This document shows positions 15,508 through 23,377 of a DNA stretch of 25,805 nucleotides, in pieces. Both the position numbers and the translations under genes were made by a program. Source of the stretch: CAYSPT01 sp964432985. GTDB taxonomy: Bacteria; Muiribacteriota; CAYSPT01. Location of the stretch: NCBI GenBank assembly GCA_964432985.1, contig CAYSPT010000069.1:1-25805 (forward strand), read 5' to 3'. Below the pieces are notes generated by a model. The model was given only the letters and a program-made list of their open reading frames with translations, searched no databases and had not been told where the DNA came from. How positions within the stretch are numbered: position 1 is the stretch's first letter; every line of letters begins with the position of its first letter.

Positions 15508-15924
15508 ATGTCCAGCATCCTGAATATCACCGAAGCGGTTTCCCTGGCACTCCACGCCATGTATTACCTGGCTAAGAATCCCGATAAGGTGGTGGCAAAC
15601 AAAGAGATAGCCGCTTTTATCAGCGGCTCGCAGGCTCATCTTTTCAAGGTTTTACGACAGTTGAACAGGGTGGGACTGATAGACTCCGTCCGGGGTCCCA
15701 GCGGAGGATTTGTTTTAAACAAGACCCCCGAGGACATAAACCTGCTTGAAATATACGAAGCCATCGAGGGACCGTTGACAACTACCTCCTGTCTCTTGAA
15801 AAAACCTGTTTGCCACCCGTCGTGCATTTTGGGCAACCTGCTCACGTCCATAAGCGAACAGGTGCTGACCTATCTCTCCCTAACCAGACTTTCCGATATT
15901 GCCGGACCCCAGGAGGGATCCTGA
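15508..15924 (+). CDS. Rrf2-family transcriptional regulator with three clustered cysteines
   Basis: A 138-residue winged helix-turn-helix protein of the Rrf2 family (IscR, NsrR, RirA, CymR). The HTH and wing run through KEIAAFISGSQAHLFKVLRQ and RVGLIDSVRGPSGGFVL, and the dimer helix contains EIYEAIEGPL. Three cysteines, C95, C102 and C106, sit in the loop where IscR and NsrR bind an Fe-S cluster. The spacing here (C-x6-C-x3-C) differs from the C-x5-C-x5-C of classical IscR. An Fe-S-based redox or nitric-oxide sensor is likely, which fits its place beside nitrate reduction genes. It has its own promoter, and its stop lies one base before the next gene's ATG. Confidence 0.88.
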   Translation: MSSILNITEAVSLALHAMYYLAKNPDKVVANKEIAAFISGSQAHLFKVLRQLNRVGLIDSVRGPSGGFVLNKTPEDINLLEIYEAIEGPLTTTSCLLKKPVCHPSCILGNLLTSISEQVLTYLSLTRLSDIAGPQEGS

Positions 15925-15925
15925 C

Positions 15926-17338
15926 ATGCTGGTCGAAGCGATTCGCAGGTTCTACACCAACCAGGCGGTAAAGTCCCGGATAGCCGAATTCTGCGGGGGT
16001 GAATGGGATTATCCCATGGAGTGGACATCGCGATACCTGGTGGGATTCGGCCTGTCGCTGAAAAGAAGCGGGTTTTCCATGCCGGTCAGGGTGGTGTCCA
16101 ACACCGGGATAGAGTCTCTCATGTCCGAAGGGCTCGACCTGTTCCGGTCGATTCTCGACGCTAAAGGACTACTGGTAGTGCTGGACGTGGAGTACTTCAG
16201 CCTGGATGGGATGTCGTCGCTGTACCGTTACCAGGAAGAACATATCAGGAAAGTAGAGCCCACCTACGCCGCCCTGAAAAACCTGTACCACCATTACGGA
16301 CTGTCCCCCGTCAGAAACATGACCGCGTCCGGATATCACTTTATCAGTTTTCTTTCCCATGACGGTCCGGACTGGACACCGCTGAGCGCACCGTTGTATC
16401 TCCCCGGTTCGGTCAAGAGTAAATACGACCGGGTGGTAGCGGAGGACATCAAGCGGACCCATCCTGTGACCTTTCAGGAGGGTTTCGCCTATGAGCGGAT
16501 AGGACGTCTGCTCACCTATCTGTGCCACCAGGTCATGCGGAAATTAACCGGGCACTCGCCGCTGCCGTTGACCATTTCTGACACCGCTCCCGGTGCGGAA
16601 ATACATTCCCGGGACGGTATTTCGCTCGATCTGACCCAGTACGCCGACCCGTTGTACATGCGGCCGATCAGGATTCCGTTCACGTCTCACCAGAAGCACC
16701 TGGTCCACACGCACACAGTGGACGCCGATATTGCCGCCACCCTGGCTCCCGGCGTGGTCCTGCCCCGCAATGATCAGGATGTGCCAACCATCTGCCGGAT
16801 GACCAACGACAGGCAACAGGCAGCCGAGTACGCAGCCACGGTCAACGCCGCCATTCCCGAATCGGCGGGAGGTTTGAACAAGCTGCTGACGGATTACGAA
16901 CAGTCGCTGCTGGCCTCGTTTCACAGCACGGTGGACCATGACATGGAGTACCTGGAAGCCAACCTGGACAAACTGCGGCCGTTTCCTCCCGTGGAGAAGC
17001 TGCCGCCCTGCCTGCAGATTGCCGTTTCGGCGCCCAATCCGGGGCTGCTGGTCCCCACCAACCTCCAGGCGCTGTGCTTCCACCTGCGGGAAACCGGTTT
17101 TACCACCGCCGAGATCGCCTGCCGCCTGGCGCTTACCTACGCAACGGAACACGAATGGCACATCAACTGGAGAAAGTACGATCCGTGGACCAAGGGGCTG
17201 TTCTGGGCCAGGACCTACTGCGGGATGATGGAAGACGGCCTGCTGGGACCTAAACACTTCAGCTGTGAAGCCCATCAGTCGAGGGGATTCTGCCCCGAGC
17301 CCGGCTGCGGGATGCAACTGGGAAAAACCACTGCTTGA
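15926..17338 (+). CDS. Primase-like protein: AEP catalytic core plus PriL-type cysteine domain
   Basis: A 470-residue protein I read as an archaeo-eukaryotic primase (AEP). Motif I is LLVVLDVEYF (D87, E89), motif II is TASGYHF (S135-H138), and motif III is ISLDLTQYADP (D235), followed by RPIRIPFTSHQKH, which matches the R-x-P-S/T-x-H-x-K segment of PriS-like proteins. The C-terminal ~115 residues resemble the Fe-S domain of the primase large subunit PriL: LPPC (C362), TYC (C432), FSC (C447), GFCPEPGC (C456, C461), with helical sequence between. It would thus combine PriS-like and PriL-like parts in one chain. ATG 15926 lies one base after the Rrf2 stop, with AGGAGGGAT upstream; the TTG start at 15899 is unlikely. 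The assignment rests on motif reading. Confidence 0.6.
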   Translation: MLVEAIRRFYTNQAVKSRIAEFCGGEWDYPMEWTSRYLVGFGLSLKRSGFSMPVRVVSNTGIESLMSEGLDLFRSILDAKGLLVVLDVEYFSLDGMSSLYRYQEEHIRKVEPTYAALKNLYHHYGLSPVRNMTASGYHFISFLSHDGPDWTPLSAPLYLPGSVKSKYDRVVAEDIKRTHPVTFQEGFAYERIGRLLTYLCHQVMRKLTGHSPLPLTISDTAPGAEIHSRDGISLDLTQYADPLYMRPIRIPFTSHQKHLVHTHTVDADIAATLAPGVVLPRNDQDVPTICRMTNDRQQAAEYAATVNAAIPESAGGLNKLLTDYEQSLLASFHSTVDHDMEYLEANLDKLRPFPPVEKLPPCLQIAVSAPNPGLLVPTNLQALCFHLRETGFTTAEIACRLALTYATEHEWHINWRKYDPWTKGLFWARTYCGMMEDGLLGPKHFSCEAHQSRGFCPEPGCGMQLGKTTA

Positions 17339-17528
17339 CCAAACATGAACAAGCCGCCATATAGAAAAGTAAATCAGCAAATAGGAAGAATAGTATAAAT
17401 CCAAACAGGTAAACGCGCGTTAACAGCAGACAAATAAGCCATGTGCCAGTGAACTGCTGCAGTTTTCGAAGCAACCACGCAGCTTGAGAAAGGCGCCTGG
17501 AACATACGGGTTGAGGGGACCAGTTATC

Positions 17529-17903
17529 GTGAACGTAATAACAACAGAAAGAATCCATATCATCATCTTTCTCGGAGCGCTGCTGCTGTGTTCGGGGTGC
17601 GGCTCAGATATCATTGGTGACCCGGAACCGCAGGAGATTTTAACTGCCGCCTTCCAGGTCACCGACCAGAGCGGGACACCGATTGAGGGCGCCACCGTGT
17701 CCGGCAACGGGTATTTTGCACAGGAAAATCAACTTACGAATGCCAACGGGGAAGCCGATCTTGGTGTCGGTGTGGATGATTATCCGCGGGATTACACCAT
17801 CCAGGTGTCAAAAGCCGGGTACCAGATCTACGGGACAAGCCTGGTGGTTTCTCTCAGTACACAGGACCCGATTCTCATGCCCGTGCAGCTGGCGGTGCAG
17901 TAA
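17529..17903 (+). CDS. Small lipoprotein with a carboxypeptidase-regulatory-like beta-sandwich domain
   Basis: A 124-residue secreted protein. The N-terminus (MNVITTERIHIIIFLGALLL then CSGC) is a lipoprotein signal with a slightly irregular lipobox. Residues ~40-124 look like a CarboxypepD_reg or Ig-like domain: FQVTDQSGTPIEGATVSGNG, a turn NANGEADLGV and KAGYQIYGTSLVV are the usual strands of 'peptidase-associated' beta-sandwiches. GTG 17529 is chosen because it places the signal at the N-terminus; the earlier TTG at 17484 would add a polar stretch. The role is unknown. It converges on pilT with 19 bp between the stops, where a short TTAGC/GCTAA hairpin lies. The ~190 bases upstream hold nothing I can identify. 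Confidence 0.65.
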   Translation: MNVITTERIHIIIFLGALLLCSGCGSDIIGDPEPQEILTAAFQVTDQSGTPIEGATVSGNGYFAQENQLTNANGEADLGVGVDDYPRDYTIQVSKAGYQIYGTSLVVSLSTQDPILMPVQLAVQ

Positions 17904-17922
17904 CAGACGTCTTAGCGGGCGG

Positions 17923-18999
17923 CTAAAACTCGGAAAACTCTCGTTTGCGCGGCTTCTTTTCCATGATCTCCCGGGGATGCTTGGCCCGGTTGACCGCGGT
18001 GTTGTAGGTGATGATCCCCTGCTCGTAGAGATCCCTCAGGCTCTTGTCCATGGACTGCATCCCGGCGGCGCTGCCGGTCTGGATCAAGGTGGGAAGCTGC
18101 TCGACCTTGTTCTCCCTGATAAGGTTCCTCACTCCCTGTGTTCCCACCAGTACCTCCGTAGCCAGAATCCGGCCTTCCTTGTAAACTTTGGGCAGCAGCA
18201 GCTGGCAGATGACTCCTTGAAGCGCCATGCTCAGCTGCATCCTGATCTGGTCATGCTGATAGTGCGGAAACACGTCGATTATCCGTTCGATGGTCTGGGA
18301 AGCGTCCTGGGTGTGCAGGGTGGCGATAACCAGGTGGCCGGTCTCGGCGGCGGTGACGGCCATGGATATGGTTTCCAGGGATCTGAGCTCCCCCACCCCG
18401 ATCACGTTGGGATCCATCCGCAAAATACAGTATAAAGCCTCATCGAAGGACACCGTGTCGGTCCCCACCTCCTGCTGCAGAACAATACCTTTCTTGTGGG
18501 TGTGCATGTATTCGATGGGATCCTCCACGGTGACGATCTTGACCCGTTTCTCCCGGTTGATGAAGTCGATGATAGCGTTGAAAGTGGTGGTCTTGCCTGC
18601 TCCCGACGGACCGGTTACCAGCACCAGCCCGCGGGGCTTGCGGGCCAGATCCAGCGCCACCGGCGGCAGACCCAGGTCCTCCAGGCGGGGAACTTCCAGG
18701 GGCACGATCCGGAAGCACCCTTCCACGTGTCCCTGCTGGTGGTAGATATTGACCCGTACCCGGCCGATCTCCGGAAGCGTCACCGAAAATCCCAGGTAGA
18801 GCTTTTTTTCGAACTCTTCCACCTGGCGCTCTGACATCATCTCGTACATCATCTCCCGGGCATCCTCGGCGTTGATGATGTCGTACTTGATGGGCTGCAG
18901 TTCGCCGTGAATCCTTATCATGGGCGGCAGCCCCACGGTGATGTGGAGATCGGACGCTTCCTGCATCACGGCGTAACTCAACAGGTAGGTGATCCTCAT
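17923..18999 (-). CDS. pilT: PilT-type pilus retraction ATPase
   Basis: A hexameric secretion ATPase that powers type IV pilus retraction. The sequence has Walker A GPSGAGKT (130-137), the Asp box VKIVTVEDPIEYMH (153-166), Walker B around RMDPNVIGVGELRSLET (194-210, catalytic E204), the His box AAETGHLVIATLHT and the PilT hallmark AIRNLIRE as GVRNLIRE near the C-terminus. Length is 358 residues. The usual RED/REDPD acidic residue is Met here (RMDPN). The ATG overlaps the stop of the preceding signal-peptidase-like gene (ATGA). No other pilus genes are in the window, so PilT here may serve the unusual operon it ends rather than a standard pilus. Confidence 0.92.
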   Translation of the reverse strand: MRITYLLSYAVMQEASDLHITVGLPPMIRIHGELQPIKYDIINAEDAREMMYEMMSERQVEEFEKKLYLGFSVTLPEIGRVRVNIYHQQGHVEGCFRIVPLEVPRLEDLGLPPVALDLARKPRGLVLVTGPSGAGKTTTFNAIIDFINREKRVKIVTVEDPIEYMHTHKKGIVLQQEVGTDTVSFDEALYCILRMDPNVIGVGELRSLETISMAVTAAETGHLVIATLHTQDASQTIERIIDVFPHYQHDQIRMQLSMALQGVICQLLLPKVYKEGRILATEVLVGTQGVRNLIRENKVEQLPTLIQTGSAAGMQSMDKSLRDLYEQGIITYNTAVNRAKHPREIMEKKPRKREFSEF

Positions 19000-19949
19000 G
19001 GAAATTCCCTTCTTCTGTCCTCCGGGTCGGCGATACTGATAACCCGGCCCTGTATCTTTTCGTTCTTGACGACGGTTATATACGTATGCCCTCGTTCTTC
19101 CCCGGTATCCGCGTAACGCACTCTATAAGAACACAAAAACAGCGTGCTGGCAACCGGAACTTCACGGGTCTCACTGGCAGTGCCGAGATCATAGGCAACC
19201 AGGGGGAGATAATCCCCCGAAAGAACGCTCCCGTTTACCGATATAGTATTGCCGTCGAACAGTACCGTTTCGCCCGCCAATCCGATCACCCGCTCCAGCG
19301 TTTCGTACCTGGTTCCCCGGTACCGCAAACGGTACCACTTTTCTGCATGGGGATTCACTTCAAAAAAGGCGATATCACCATGATCAATAGGAAAGCGGGG
19401 TGGATTGTACGGTCTGATCAACACCCTGTCCCTCTCCTGAAAGGTTGGGGCGTACTCGTTGTTGCGTATGGTGATGTAGTTCGAATAGTAATTGTTCCTT
19501 ATGTACGCCTGAACGTTAACGTAGAAAGAAGCCACCGTTATCACCGCGGTAATCAGGGTGACGGTCACCGGCACCATGGCACCGGGGGCGGTGCGCGACA
19601 GGAAATACCGCAGCCCGAAATACATCGTGGCCACGTGAAAGAAAAAGAGCGGGTAGAAATACCAGTCCGAGTCGTCGCCCGCCACGGACAGTCGAATAGT
19701 AAAGATAAAGAGCACCAGGAAAATGACCAGGACCCCGATGCCCGCCCAGTACTTCCGCTGACGCATAAAGTGCAGGCCCGGAATGAACGCGGCCACGGAG
19801 CACTTCATCACCGTCCAGCTCCTTTTAAACCACGCCAGCACTATTTCTTTCAGTGAATGCGGATCGGCGAACTTCTTGAACTTGCTGAAATGGCCTTCTG
19901 TTGTGTCGGGACGGTCCTTTTTCCGCGGCGGGTAGAACTCATTGCTCAA
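18996..19949 (-). CDS. Membrane protein with a catalytically dead signal peptidase I (S26) domain
   Basis: A protein of about 317 residues with several N-terminal transmembrane helices and a C-terminal S26-like domain. The S26 layout is clear: APTFQERDRVLIRPYN (normally S-M-x-P-T...GD-V), HGDIAFFEVNP, ETLERVIGLAGETVLFDG (normally K-R-V-I-G-x-P-G-D) and SVNGSVLSGDYL. The catalytic serine is replaced (EYAPT) and the catalytic lysine is replaced by glutamate (LERVIG), so peptidase activity is not expected. TTG 19949 is favoured by AAGGTGG upstream. An ATG at 19970 gives seven more residues but has no ribosome site and a longer overlap with the previous gene. It overlaps pilT by four bases. Confidence 0.8.
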   Translation of the reverse strand: MSNEFYPPRKKDRPDTTEGHFSKFKKFADPHSLKEIVLAWFKRSWTVMKCSVAAFIPGLHFMRQRKYWAGIGVLVIFLVLFIFTIRLSVAGDDSDWYFYPLFFFHVATMYFGLRYFLSRTAPGAMVPVTVTLITAVITVASFYVNVQAYIRNNYYSNYITIRNNEYAPTFQERDRVLIRPYNPPRFPIDHGDIAFFEVNPHAEKWYRLRYRGTRYETLERVIGLAGETVLFDGNTISVNGSVLSGDYLPLVAYDLGTASETREVPVASTLFLCSYRVRYADTGEERGHTYITVVKNEKIQGRVISIADPEDRRREFP

Positions 19950-20220
19950 ATTTGTCCCACCTTCTGTCATTCGGGTCGAGGGTGCGGGCGATGTCCATGA
20001 AATCCCGCGTGAAGTGGCTCACCGTCACGGTCCCGTCGGGATCAATGAGAATGGTGGCGCGGGTTTCGATACCAGTCTCGGTTTCCTCCCGGGCACCACC
20101 GCTGCCGGCGGTATCGTCCCGGTAAGTAACGTCATCCCGTTGAGTAACATCATCCCGGTCAGCGGCACCGTCCGGCATGTCAGTACCGGGTTTTAATTTT
20201 GGCATCTCGTTCCGGCTCAT
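19939..20220 (-). CDS. Small acidic hypothetical protein in the Ycf46/DUF1257 operon
   Basis: I do not recognise this 93-residue protein. Its middle is rich in Asp and Arg with a short repeat (DRDDVTQRDDVTYRDD). The C-terminal half (ILIDPDGTVTVSHFTRDF and RTLDPNDRRWDKFEQ) looks folded. It overlaps both neighbours, by 41 bases with the DUF2997 gene and by about 11 with the signal-peptidase-like gene. ATG 20220 has CGGAG five bases upstream. The overlapping arrangement within a same-strand operon supports it as a real gene. Confidence 0.6.
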   Translation of the reverse strand: MSRNEMPKLKPGTDMPDGAADRDDVTQRDDVTYRDDTAGSGGAREETETGIETRATILIDPDGTVTVSHFTRDFMDIARTLDPNDRRWDKFEQ

Positions 20221-20377
20221 AATACTCCGATGTTTTTTTCAGGTCCTTGACCTCTCCCAGAAAGTTCTTGAAGAGGTCCGCGATCTCCATACACTTCTTG
20301 CCTTTCATCCCCTTGATGTGAACCCTGGTTTCACCTGAAGGGGAAATCTCTATATCCAGGGTGACCTTGTCAGGCAT
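20180..20377 (-). CDS. DUF2997 family small protein
   Basis: A 65-residue protein. The core, EISPSGETRVHIKGMKGKKC followed by a helix (EIADLFKNFLGEV) and a tail with EYYEPE, is the pattern I know for DUF2997: a beta hairpin, G-x-x-G-K-x-C and a C-terminal EYYE-type end. DUF2997 genes in cyanobacteria and others occur near DUF1257 (Ycf35) genes, and such a gene lies two positions upstream here. No biochemical function is known to me. ATG 20377 is preferred over the TTG-type start at 20434, which would add an unrelated stretch. It overlaps the TPR gene by eight bases. Confidence 0.75.
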   Translation of the reverse strand: MPDKVTLDIEISPSGETRVHIKGMKGKKCMEIADLFKNFLGEVKDLKKTSEYYEPERDAKIKTRY

Positions 20378-21170
20378 TGTCTGCACCGCCTTTCCCGCCC
20401 ACCATCCGGTGAACGAACACGATGAACCGGTCAATTAATCCCCGGGGCTGTAACCGCTTGAACGCCAGTCGGGCTTCTTCCAAATCCGGGGTGGTACGGA
20501 TCACGCTCCGGTAATATTGGAGGGATTTTTCCACGTCGCCCATCCGCTCGTGGCAGCGGGCCAGAACCAGCCACAGCCAGTGACCCTCAAAAGGCAGATT
20601 AATGGCCTTGTTCAGGTACGGAAGAGCCTTCTCAGAATAACCGCATACCAGGTATGACTGGGCGATCCGCACCAGCACCACGGCGTTTTTCGGTTTGACG
20701 TCGATGGCCCGCAAAAAGCAGTGGCGCTCGTTGCCGCCGCCGCCTCTTAGCAATATCTCCCCACGGGCCAGCCAGACGGACTCGGAAACGGACTTTTCCT
20801 GAGAAATTGCTCCGTCCGAGAAGGCCATACCTTCTTCCAGTTCTCCCTGCATGGCCAGGAGCAGCCCTTTGAGCGACAGCAGTTCGGGGGAGTCCGGAAA
20901 GCGCTCCAGCGCCCGGTTGGTCCAGACCAGGGCTTCGGGAAGTTCATCCAGGTAAATAAGCGACCAGGCCTGGTATGCCCAGGCTTCAATGAATTTGTTA
21001 TCTTCTTCCAGAGTCCGGGAGAAAAGCCGCAGGGCGTCTTCGAAATAGCCCTTGTCGAACTGCTCACGGCCCCGGCCGTAATAATAATCGGCGGTATACT
21101 CTACCGCCTGCTCATCCGACGCCTGCTTTTTCTTACTGTCGGTGAACTCGAGAAATTTGAACCTGGACAA
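20370..21170 (-). CDS. TPR repeat protein
   Basis: A 266-residue soluble protein built of tetratricopeptide repeats from about residue 27 to 240 (for example YGRGREQFDKGYFEDALRLF, WAYQAWSLIYLDELPEALVW and ARCHERMGDVEKSLQYYRSV). Such repeats scaffold protein complexes. The C-terminus is basic. The start is TTG 21170, supported by GGGGTG five bases upstream; no in-frame ATG precedes the first repeat. It lies 12 bp after the DUF1257-like gene and overlaps the DUF2997 gene. A role bridging the AAA ATPase with its small partners is a plausible inference from position only. Confidence 0.8.
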   Translation of the reverse strand: MSRFKFLEFTDSKKKQASDEQAVEYTADYYYGRGREQFDKGYFEDALRLFSRTLEEDNKFIEAWAYQAWSLIYLDELPEALVWTNRALERFPDSPELLSLKGLLLAMQGELEEGMAFSDGAISQEKSVSESVWLARGEILLRGGGGNERHCFLRAIDVKPKNAVVLVRIAQSYLVCGYSEKALPYLNKAINLPFEGHWLWLVLARCHERMGDVEKSLQYYRSVIRTTPDLEEARLAFKRLQPRGLIDRFIVFVHRMVGGKGGADNA

Positions 21171-21182
21171 ACCAGCACCCCA

Positions 21183-21662
21183 TCACTGCCATTTTCCCAC
21201 GGTCAACCTGATGGTACCGTCTTCTTGCTGCTCCTCTTTTTCCAGGACATACCCTTTCTTCTTGAGCTCTTCCTTTATCCGTATCCGGGCGTACTCCTGG
21301 TTGACCTTCTGTATCATTTCCTGGCCGCGGGCGCGAAGCTCTTCGCAGGAAAGCGTCTCCCCGGTGACCTCCACCTTGCAGTCGCCCCGGGGGTCCTTGA
21401 TGAAGGTGATCTCGAAACCGTCACCCTGCACCCGTACCCGGGAGGCGCGCTGCAGGGTCTGCTCCACCACCTTGGCGTTTTCAAGCGGCAGCTCCACCGT
21501 GTTACGTTCGGTCTCGGCCTCTTGATCTACCTCTTCCATCTTCTCGGCCAGAATCCTGAGTCCCATCCCGGCTGCGGTAGCGGCGATGGCGGCCGCGTAG
21601 ACAGACCAGCCCGCCACACCCGACACCGCGATCAGCGGCGTTATACACACGATACCGGACAT
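21183..21662 (-). CDS. DUF1257/Ycf35-like protein with an N-terminal hydrophobic segment
   Basis: A 159-residue protein. The C-terminal part, IQKVNQEYARIRIKEELKKK then GYVLEKEEQQEDGTIRLTVGKW, matches the end of DUF1257 (Ycf35) proteins, which finish with Q-x-Y, a helix, G-[FY], E-x-D-G-x-I-x-L-x-V-x-[RK]-W. The N-terminal ~35 residues are hydrophobic and alanine-rich, suggesting membrane association, unlike typical soluble Ycf35. It sits between the Ycf46-like ATPase and the TPR/DUF2997 genes, the grouping seen for these families elsewhere. The 131 bp upstream hold two imperfect 21-bp repeats. Confidence 0.7.
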   Translation of the reverse strand: MSGIVCITPLIAVSGVAGWSVYAAAIAATAAGMGLRILAEKMEEVDQEAETERNTVELPLENAKVVEQTLQRASRVRVQGDGFEITFIKDPRGDCKVEVTGETLSCEELRARGQEMIQKVNQEYARIRIKEELKKKGYVLEKEEQQEDGTIRLTVGKWQ

Positions 21663-21725
21663 ACTATTCTCACTCCAAAATGCTTCATTATCGTACTTCA
21701 GCTACCGGATAGCTCGCGCCCCGTT

Positions 21726-21786
21726 AGTTCTCCTACGTCAGCCGCCGGAGAACCAGCGTACTGTGAGTTCTCTTACGTCAACCGCC
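21726..21786. repeat. Two imperfect 21-bp direct repeats between the ATPase and DUF1257 genes
   Basis: The segments at 21726-21746 and 21766-21786 share AGTTCTC(C/T)TACGTCA(G/A)CCGCC with two differences and a 40-bp period. They lie in the only sizeable gap (131 bp) of an otherwise overlapping operon. They could be a regulator site, an RNA-processing site or simple duplication. Confidence 0.7.
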
Positions 21787-21793
21787 CCGGCCG

Positions 21794-23302
21794 TCAACTG
21801 GCGGCCCGGGCCCGGGACGAAGCCCACTTACGCAGCTTTTCGAGCTGCTCGCGCATAGTCACTGAGAGCGGAACCGTGTCCTTAGCGTTCTTGACCAGCA
21901 GCTCGGTGCTGAGCGTCGTTCCGGCTTCGAAGGCATCGAACATGGCGGATATGACCACCTGCTCGATTTCCGAGCCGGAAAATCCTTCGGTAACCGATGC
22001 CAGAGTCCCGAAATCGAAGGTTCCCTGCATCTTTTTCCTCTTCTTCAAATGTATTTCAAAGATTACCTTCCGCTCCCGCGACGAGGGGAGGTCCACAAAG
22101 AATATCTCGTCCAGACGCCCTTTTCGCATGAGCTCCGGTGGAAGGAGGTCGATTCGGTTGGCAGTGGCTATCACGAACACCGGGGCGGTCTTTTCCTGCA
22201 GCCAGGTGATAAAGGTCCCCAGCACCCGGGCCGTGGTACCGGCATCGGAAAACCCGGAACTCTGCATCCCCGAGAAGGCTTTCTCTATCTCATCAACCCA
22301 AAGAATGGCCGGGGCAACCGATTCGGCAATGGAAATAGCCTGCCGGACATTGCTTTCGGACGATCCCACCAGGCTCGAAAACACCCGTCCCACGTCGAAC
22401 CGCAGCAGCGGCATCTTCCACAGCTGCGACACCGCTTTGGCACAGAGGCTTTTGCCGCAGCCCTGGACCCCGATAAGCAAGGCCCCGCGAGGTGCGGGCA
22501 GGCCGAATTTACTGGCTTCATTCGTAAACGCCAGGGCCCGTTTTTTCAGCCAGGCCTTCAGATTCTCCAAACCGCCGATGTCTTCCATATTTTCCTGGGA
22601 CGAATAGTACTCCAGCACCCCGGATTTTTTCACTATCTGCTCTTTTTCGGACAGGATGACGGGTATGCTGTCTACCGACAGCTCCCTGGTCTGGATCACG
22701 GTCTTGGCAAACACGTTTTCAGCTTCCGAGAGCGTCAGCCCCAGCGCCGCTTTGAGCACCATTTCACGGCCATCCCGGTCCAGAGAGATGGTGATGTCAG
22801 GATTCATATTCAACTCATGCATCATTCGTTTAAGCAGTAAATCGAGCTCTTCCATATCGGGCAGCGGAAAATCCAGGACGGTCACGCTTTTTTGCAGCTC
22901 GGGCGGTATGTTCATCACCGGCGAGACGATGATCAGTGATTTATAGCTGATCTTGAGAAACCCGTCCAGCTCCCTCAGTCTCCGGTTGACGCCGGGATCA
23001 CGCATGTAATGGTGAAAATCGTTCAGTACAAAAATGGCGGGATCGACGTAATTGATCACCTCGTTGAGGGCTTCCAGGGGATCGCGGGTAGATTCGTTGA
23101 CCTGGTTCAGGGCACGCTCGGATTTGGCCAGCGGGTTGAGCCCCCGGGTAAACGACCAGGTGTGCACCTTTTTATCGAGCTTCCGGGCAATGTCGTCGAC
23201 GATCCGCAGGACCCGGCGTTCCTCCCATGAAAGGATGTAGATGATACCGTACCTGGCCCTGACAAGGGTCTCCAGCTCACTGGAGAATTTACGTATAGAC
23301 AA
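21794..23302 (-). CDS. Ycf46-type AAA ATPase
   Basis: A 502-residue protein of the Ycf46 AAA group. The N-terminal half (from FSSELETLVRARYGIIYILS) is the non-catalytic Ycf46 domain. The C-terminal AAA module has Walker A GVQGCGKS (278-285), Walker B ILWVDEIEKAF (333-343), sensor region VFVIATANRIDLLPPELMRK and the arginine-bearing GRLDEIFFVDLP. Ycf46 proteins are known from plastids and cyanobacteria, where one has been linked to photosynthesis or CO2 uptake, but the molecular job is unsettled. It heads an operon with DUF1257-, TPR- and DUF2997-type genes. The start is TTG 23302, with GGAG seven bases upstream and the family-typical short N-terminus. A near-consensus promoter and a palindrome precede it. 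Confidence 0.9.
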   Translation of the reverse strand: MSIRKFSSELETLVRARYGIIYILSWEERRVLRIVDDIARKLDKKVHTWSFTRGLNPLAKSERALNQVNESTRDPLEALNEVINYVDPAIFVLNDFHHYMRDPGVNRRLRELDGFLKISYKSLIIVSPVMNIPPELQKSVTVLDFPLPDMEELDLLLKRMMHELNMNPDITISLDRDGREMVLKAALGLTLSEAENVFAKTVIQTRELSVDSIPVILSEKEQIVKKSGVLEYYSSQENMEDIGGLENLKAWLKKRALAFTNEASKFGLPAPRGALLIGVQGCGKSLCAKAVSQLWKMPLLRFDVGRVFSSLVGSSESNVRQAISIAESVAPAILWVDEIEKAFSGMQSSGFSDAGTTARVLGTFITWLQEKTAPVFVIATANRIDLLPPELMRKGRLDEIFFVDLPSSRERKVIFEIHLKKRKKMQGTFDFGTLASVTEGFSGSEIEQVVISAMFDAFEAGTTLSTELLVKNAKDTVPLSVTMREQLEKLRKWASSRARAAS

Positions 23303-23361
23303 AGTTTGTCTCCGTTCTTTATCGATTCAAGGACACGGTGGACGACACCGCCGGTAAACTG

Positions 23362-23375
23362 CACCGGTACCGGTG
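23362..23375. promoter_or_regulatory. 14-bp perfect palindrome at the transcription start of the Ycf46 operon
   Basis: CACCGGTACCGGTG is exactly self-complementary and covers the expected +1 position just after the -10 box. A protein bound here would block open-complex escape, so this is a candidate operator. A further ACCGG lies downstream at about 23350. The regulator is not identified; nothing adjacent encodes an obvious one. Confidence 0.6.
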
Positions 23376-23377
23376 AA

